From the NCBI GenBank assembly GCA_963681505.1, contig OY811986.1:4586423-4650422 (forward strand): 64,000 nt of DNA. The letters are read 5' to 3'. The number at the start of each line of letters is the position of its first letter. Within the stretch, counting starts at the first letter, position 1. The stretch comes from Eunapius fragilis (Eukaryota; Porifera; Demospongiae; Spongillida; Spongillidae). The notes beneath the pieces are model-generated. The model did not search any database and was not told where the DNA came from. It worked only from the letters and a program-made list of their open reading frames with translations. Below, piece by piece: positions 59,100 through 64,000 of this stretch. Made by a program: the position numbers and the translations under genes.

Positions 59100-59637
59100 A
59101 AGCATCCCCAGTCCAATCAGAATGCCCCAAGCTGTTGCAGAAGGAGCTACCACTGTCTGAGCCATGGGACTATCCTACAGTCGGAGGTAGACTAGCCAGG
59201 TAGATGCAACTACCACTAAGGAGTCTTTGGGAGTACCAGACTGGAGGACAAACTGAACCTTGCCATCCAAGGAATCAGCACTGCTATCCAGTACAACCGT
59301 TACTACACACTATGGTAGAATTGTTTGGAAACCCTCCAGATTTACTGACTAGGTCCAGGTATAAACATTGGTGTATGCAGTTGAATTTCACCAAATACTT
59401 GGTATTACCTGTCCCCCATGTATACAGTGGACATTGATAAATAATAGGACTTTGGCCACCCCTATTCCTGTTCCTATGCCATTGAAAAAGGAGGAGCATC
59501 TTGTGCATACAGATAACAGTTCCTGAGTTATGACACAGTACACAAAGCAATAATGAATATGGCTATTTATTTGTCTATTGCGTGACCTATGCGCTACATG
59601 TATGAATCACTATAGAACTATAATATCTCAACAAGCA
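59100..59637 (-). other. 3' flank of receptor copy C
   Basis: The part from about 59400 matches the duplicated 3' flank of B and D. The part before it (59100-59400) shows no gene. Confidence 0.5.
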
Positions 59638-62600
59638 TCAACAATTAGATTCTTTGAGCTGATTGTGAGTTATTGTGCCATCTGGGGAGGATTGATCACT
59701 CTTCGAACTACAAGTCGTAAGTTTCTCCTGCATAAATAAATAAATAACCACACTTGTGCAGTGCAATCTATTTACCTTGAGCATAAAATTTTCTGATCTT
59801 AACTCCATTATGACCTGCTTCATGTCTGCATCTGACTGAGCATTATCCAGTGGTGTTTTTAAGCATTCATCTATGCCTCTGGCTCCCTGCGTACCAATGT
59901 GCTGACCAGGTTCAGAGTTAAAACAGGCACCCTCAGGGTCTTTGAATAGGAGATACATCTGAAAGGAAGATATTACAATGGTCTACACTGTAAAATAAAA
60001 CGTTTAAGTCATGTATTTAGTGGAAATGGCTGAACAGCTAGATAGCATTAAGCTTATACCTTTGGTACAAAGGTCAGGGCTAGGAATGCAGTTGTCAGAA
60101 TCATTATTCCAAGGGTAAAGATGGCTCCAGATGTATTGGGATAAGTCTCCAGAACAAAATCATCCACAATCAAGATCACAAGTACAAGACTTGAAATGTA
60201 AATTATTGCAGCCACATGGATTGAGTCATTCAATCCTGGGACTTTGACCTTCCTTGTCTGAAATGCCAACATGATGCCAACAATTTGGAGTATGCCAAGG
60301 TAAGTATAAATTAAGATCCTCCAATAGAATGAAGGAGTATGTGAAGCATAGCATATCCAGATAAAATAATCTTCCTTGATACTGAGGTCCTGAAGACGGA
60401 GAGGTGTGATTATAGACTTATCCATTACAATATCAGACATACGGCAATTCCACTGGGGTTTTCCAGGTTCTTTTCCTTCACCACATGCCCTCTCAGCTGA
60501 GGAACAGCACTTCCAATCATGAGGAGTATAACACCAATGCATGTTACGCTCAGTGCAGCTACTATCATATATGAATCCTTGACTACCTGCAACAGAAAAA
60601 ATAAATACTTGTTGAATAGTTTCTTTGGTAACTAACTAGTACACACATTTTTCTTAGCAGTTGGATTGTGGAAAATGTAGTATATCTTCCACTTCTTTGC
60701 AAGTACTGATCCAAAACACAAAGCATAACCTACAACAAATAGCCACTCCCTCAGCTGTGTGTAGAGAAAATGTGACATGGGGTTTCATTATTTTCATCAT
60801 CCATACCACACATGTGACTTCTATCCCACTGATATTTATGATTGGAAGAATGTAAATATAAATGGAACTGTACATAGAGACTGCTCCTAGAATGATAATG
60901 TAATTCAAGTTGGGACTGGAGCGTTTTACAACTCTGTACATTGGGAGAAATCTGCGTCATGGTGGCATTCCCCAAATCAAATCTTTTCCTACCTCTGTTT
61001 CCTGAAATATATACTGAAGACAAGACACATAGCTGCAAATACAATGCCACATGCTGCTAAAGTGCATATGATTATTACAACTAATGAAACGGTTGATGAC
61101 AGAGTAACTTCCGTCGATGAACCATCTGGTGGTATTCCATCTGTCAATGAATTAAATCAACACAATGCATGCCCAGTAACATTGCGATTGGCTGCTAACT
61201 TGGATATATTATTAGGTCAGAGAAGCCAGATTCAAAACTGAATGTGTAGTTTTCCAGATCACTGAAGTGTGCAAATTGTGATTTTGTTAGATTTCCGTAA
61301 CCTTAATAAAAATATTATGAGCAATGTAAGATAAATTAGATGAAAATCCCATAATCTCACGCCTGTATTGCTTCAGTCTCAGTATGTGCTGAATACATGT
61401 TCCATTTGTATCAAATCGGATATTCCCCTTCAAAAGAACCATCCATAAATCATTCATGCACTATGTTACAAACTTACTGAGACTCCTGAAAAGTTAGTTA
61501 CTTGAATGTTGTATTGGATCAGACATCCCATCTTTTCATTTGAGTACTGGAACTGCTCCAGTGGTACCAGTGAACCAGAGGTGTTTTCACATCCTGTTCC
61601 ATTGATGTTACCACTCTTCACCATGGCCATAGTACGATTCAGGGCAATAGCTAATATCCACACAGCATCATACATCCTTCCTCCACCATCGGTTGGATTG
61701 TATCTGCCTTGAAGAGCCAACTGTCTGTACTCATCTTGAAACTGTTGAGGAGTCTGGAAATAAAAATATAACTTAGTAATGCATGTGCATGCATGTGTGT
61801 CTGTGTGTGCATATATTCAGTATGATATGCTCTCTCCTATACATACTAACACCTAATAATAGTTGTTTTTTTAATTATATTAACCCATCAAAATTCTCCA
61901 TATAGAACAAGACGTCCAAATTAAAATATCTAGAAGATGTTATGGTGCCATCATTTGAAATTGACATTGGGCGAGTTTACAAATGGAGTGACATTGGTGA
62001 TCATAATGGTTCACAGTAGACTACTTGAATACCACTTATTTAAGAAATGCTACAACCTTCATGTAATTTCCCATGCAACCTTACTAATTATGACATGGGC
62101 ATAGAAATAGTTTGTGTGTTCAGCATGTGGCTGTGCCTGTAAAAGCTATATCTTTAAAACTGAAGGACTTTAACCATTGTAGCACAGGCATTTGGAAAGA
62201 ACAAACTTGATTAATATGCTTTTGGTTTTTCAAAGCCTCTAGATACACATTTGTTCCTGCTTGCATGGGTGATCATAAAACATATAAAGGACTCTTTGTA
62301 CTGAAGAATGTGTTAGTATTCTAACATGATGGGATTACACAAAATCATGTAAGAACTGTACCCCACATGAAAACCGTTGAATCAACATACAAAACACTTA
62401 CAATTCCAGTATCAGTGAAAACAGTGTTGGATTCTGGTGATAGGTATTTCTGTAGGATGAGTGTTTTCTCCAGGAATGTTTCCAGCTCTTGGTCTGTGCA
62501 GCTGATGTTGCCTCCATCAACAGCTGCTGTCCACCAGTTATCAACGTACACATCAAGGAATATCCAGGCATAGTTGGGGTAGGTATAACCTCGCTTGCTG

Positions 62601-64000
62601 GCCTGTGGATATGTTTCCACACACATAACGACACACAGCTATGTATACTTGTCTATTCTTATACATAAGACTTGCATTGTAGTCTACCTCACATATAATC
62701 TTTCTTGCTGGTCCAGAGTAGCAGTTGAGGTAAAAGATTCGGTAGTCATCATAGGTAAGCTGAAAATTAACTGTTTATGTATAAATAGGATTCTCACGCG
62801 TTATGGAACTTACACTCGTCAAGATGGCTTTAAACACTGCTATAGGATCATCTGATGTTTGGAATGTTAAACCTCCAAGTGTGTAGTTAGCTTGGGACAA
62901 CACAACTTCAAGGTTGGCTTTAGCCTGTTGATTTAGAGAAACATTTTGAACAGTGCCATGCATGGCTGATATGCATTCATATGTACATGTATATGCGCAA
63001 TTCAAGTAGACGTGTAAGTTATGCTGGCTCTGGCCCTATAAAATTTATGTGTTTATTGACAGAAATCAAATTAAGATCAATCCATGAAACTTTAATGTAA
63101 GTGTAACATTTCGATGCTTAAGTTTATAAGTGCATGCTAAATAATGGATACATGGGATCTCTTCCTGCAGGAAGTGTGGAATGCAGAGATACATTGCCTT
63201 TGGAGTGATATATATTCAAGCTTAACGAACATATTTGATTATTGCAAGAAAAGAAAAGCTAGCTCAATTTCCCTTGTGGATTCATTGAAATCATTGTTCT
63301 TTTAATAGTACACAATATGCACTCCTATGGCATGTAAGATATCTGATTATATATTGCGCATCACTGAGCAGAAGCTATGATCATGACTACTGACACCACA
63401 ATACTATGAAAAAGTATTGTGCTAAACATTTCAAAACTGAGGTAATGTCATGCACTTACACCAGTGAAGGTGCTTTCATCCTGCGTGATAGCAAAAATTC
63501 TCTTCCAACCAAAATGCTTCATAAGACTGAGAAATGCTGGAGACTGCTGTGAAATGGAGGGTATGTTCCTAAAGAATCTCTTGTACCTGCTTCTGTCATG
63601 AAGGCCAGCACTTCCAGAAAAGTATGCTATCTGTATGTATAGAAATAAATTATACCCATGCATGCAGCAGATTGGTTCTGCATGTTATACAGTATATGCT
63701 AGTTCATCTTTGTATTTGATACTTACAATAATAAATGTGAGTTGGAATATATCATCGTCACATGTGCATGCACATATATTATTACCATGCAAACCAATGT
63801 ATTGAGGTAGTATTTTCTTCACTATAATGGTCTGGTAACAATTCCATAGATAATGAGATGTTCCTTACCTGTGAGATGTTCCAATGGTGGCTGATGGCAG
63901 CTACAGGCTCAGTAGCAACAGAACACCCACATCCAATGATAGCCAGTTTCACTGGGGCACTTTGGATCCCTTGAAAGAATACATCCAGAGATCTGTCATA
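59638..64000 (-). pseudogene. GABA-B-like class C GPCR copy C (partial, one frameshift)
   Basis: Minus-strand exons: 63869-64000 (cut by the window), 63460-63630, 62814-62924, 62688-62759, 62402-62602, 61478-61753, 61361-61427, 61200-61301, 60993-61140, 60647-60933, 60443-60586, 60060-60389, 59776-59958, 59638-59727. Exon 1 lies outside. Ligand domain, seven helices and tail follow gene B, with AFQTRKVKVPGLNDS and TFVPK. Exon 8 is split by a 58 bp intron (GTGAGA..TTAAG) as in gene A. Exon 9 has one extra codon. Exon 10 is 287 instead of 286 bases because of an extra G near 60778-60782, which breaks the frame between TM2 and TM3. If that base is an assembly error, copy C would be an intact gene, so the pseudogene label is provisional. 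Confidence 0.8.

Overview
The window looks like nuclear DNA of a marine invertebrate, most likely a sponge or another early-branching animal. It is AT-rich, its genes have introns with GT..AG borders, and it carries a ZNFX1-type helicase, a cluster of GABA-B-like class C receptors and many decayed transposons. The taxon is an inference from gene content; no sequence search was possible. There are no operons, ribosome binding sites, rRNA or tRNA genes that I can see.

Layout. (1) 1-4.8 kb, + strand: the large last exon of a ZNFX1-like RNA helicase with NFX1-type zinc fingers, cut by the window start. (2) 4.8-11.3 kb: transposon debris, including a KRBA2/Ginger-type fragment and two 5'-truncated copies of one non-LTR retrotransposon. 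One copy contains an 11 x 36 bp minisatellite grown in frame from its own coding sequence. (3) 11.4-18.6 kb, + strand: class C GPCR gene A, modelled with 15 coding exons. (4) 18.6-29.2 kb: diverged tandem repeats, then GPCR pseudogene D (- strand), interrupted by a rearranged Ty3/Gypsy element flanked by an identical 79 bp duplication. (5) 29.2-35 kb: mostly unrecognised DNA plus a fossil of a transposon carrying a RAG1 N-terminal-like region and a RING finger. (6) 35.6-42.6 kb, - strand: class C GPCR gene B, the cleanest copy (14 coding exons, 864 codons before the stop). (7) 42.6-55.3 kb: a Ginger-like DNA transposon (integrase, Ulp1 protease, PHD finger) with palindrome arrays at both ends, a MITE beside it, then an 8.2 kb structure with arms of about 2 kb in inverted orientation. 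(8) 55.3-59.1 kb: GPCR fragment E, a MITE, a retrotransposon end and a Ty3/Gypsy pol fragment. (9) 59.6-64.0 kb, - strand: GPCR copy C, running off the window end, with one frameshift.

How it fits together. The receptors share one exon plan: signal peptide and Venus-flytrap domain (exons 1-8), seven membrane helices (exons 9-12), and a short polar tail (exons 13-14). The copies arose by segmental duplication that included intron 1 and the 3' flank. B reads as complete. A is open but lacks a normal donor after exon 3. C has one frameshift, D several lesions, and E is a fragment. Exon boundaries were placed by comparing the copies and agree in length and phase. The surrounding DNA is a dense mosaic of nested mobile elements.
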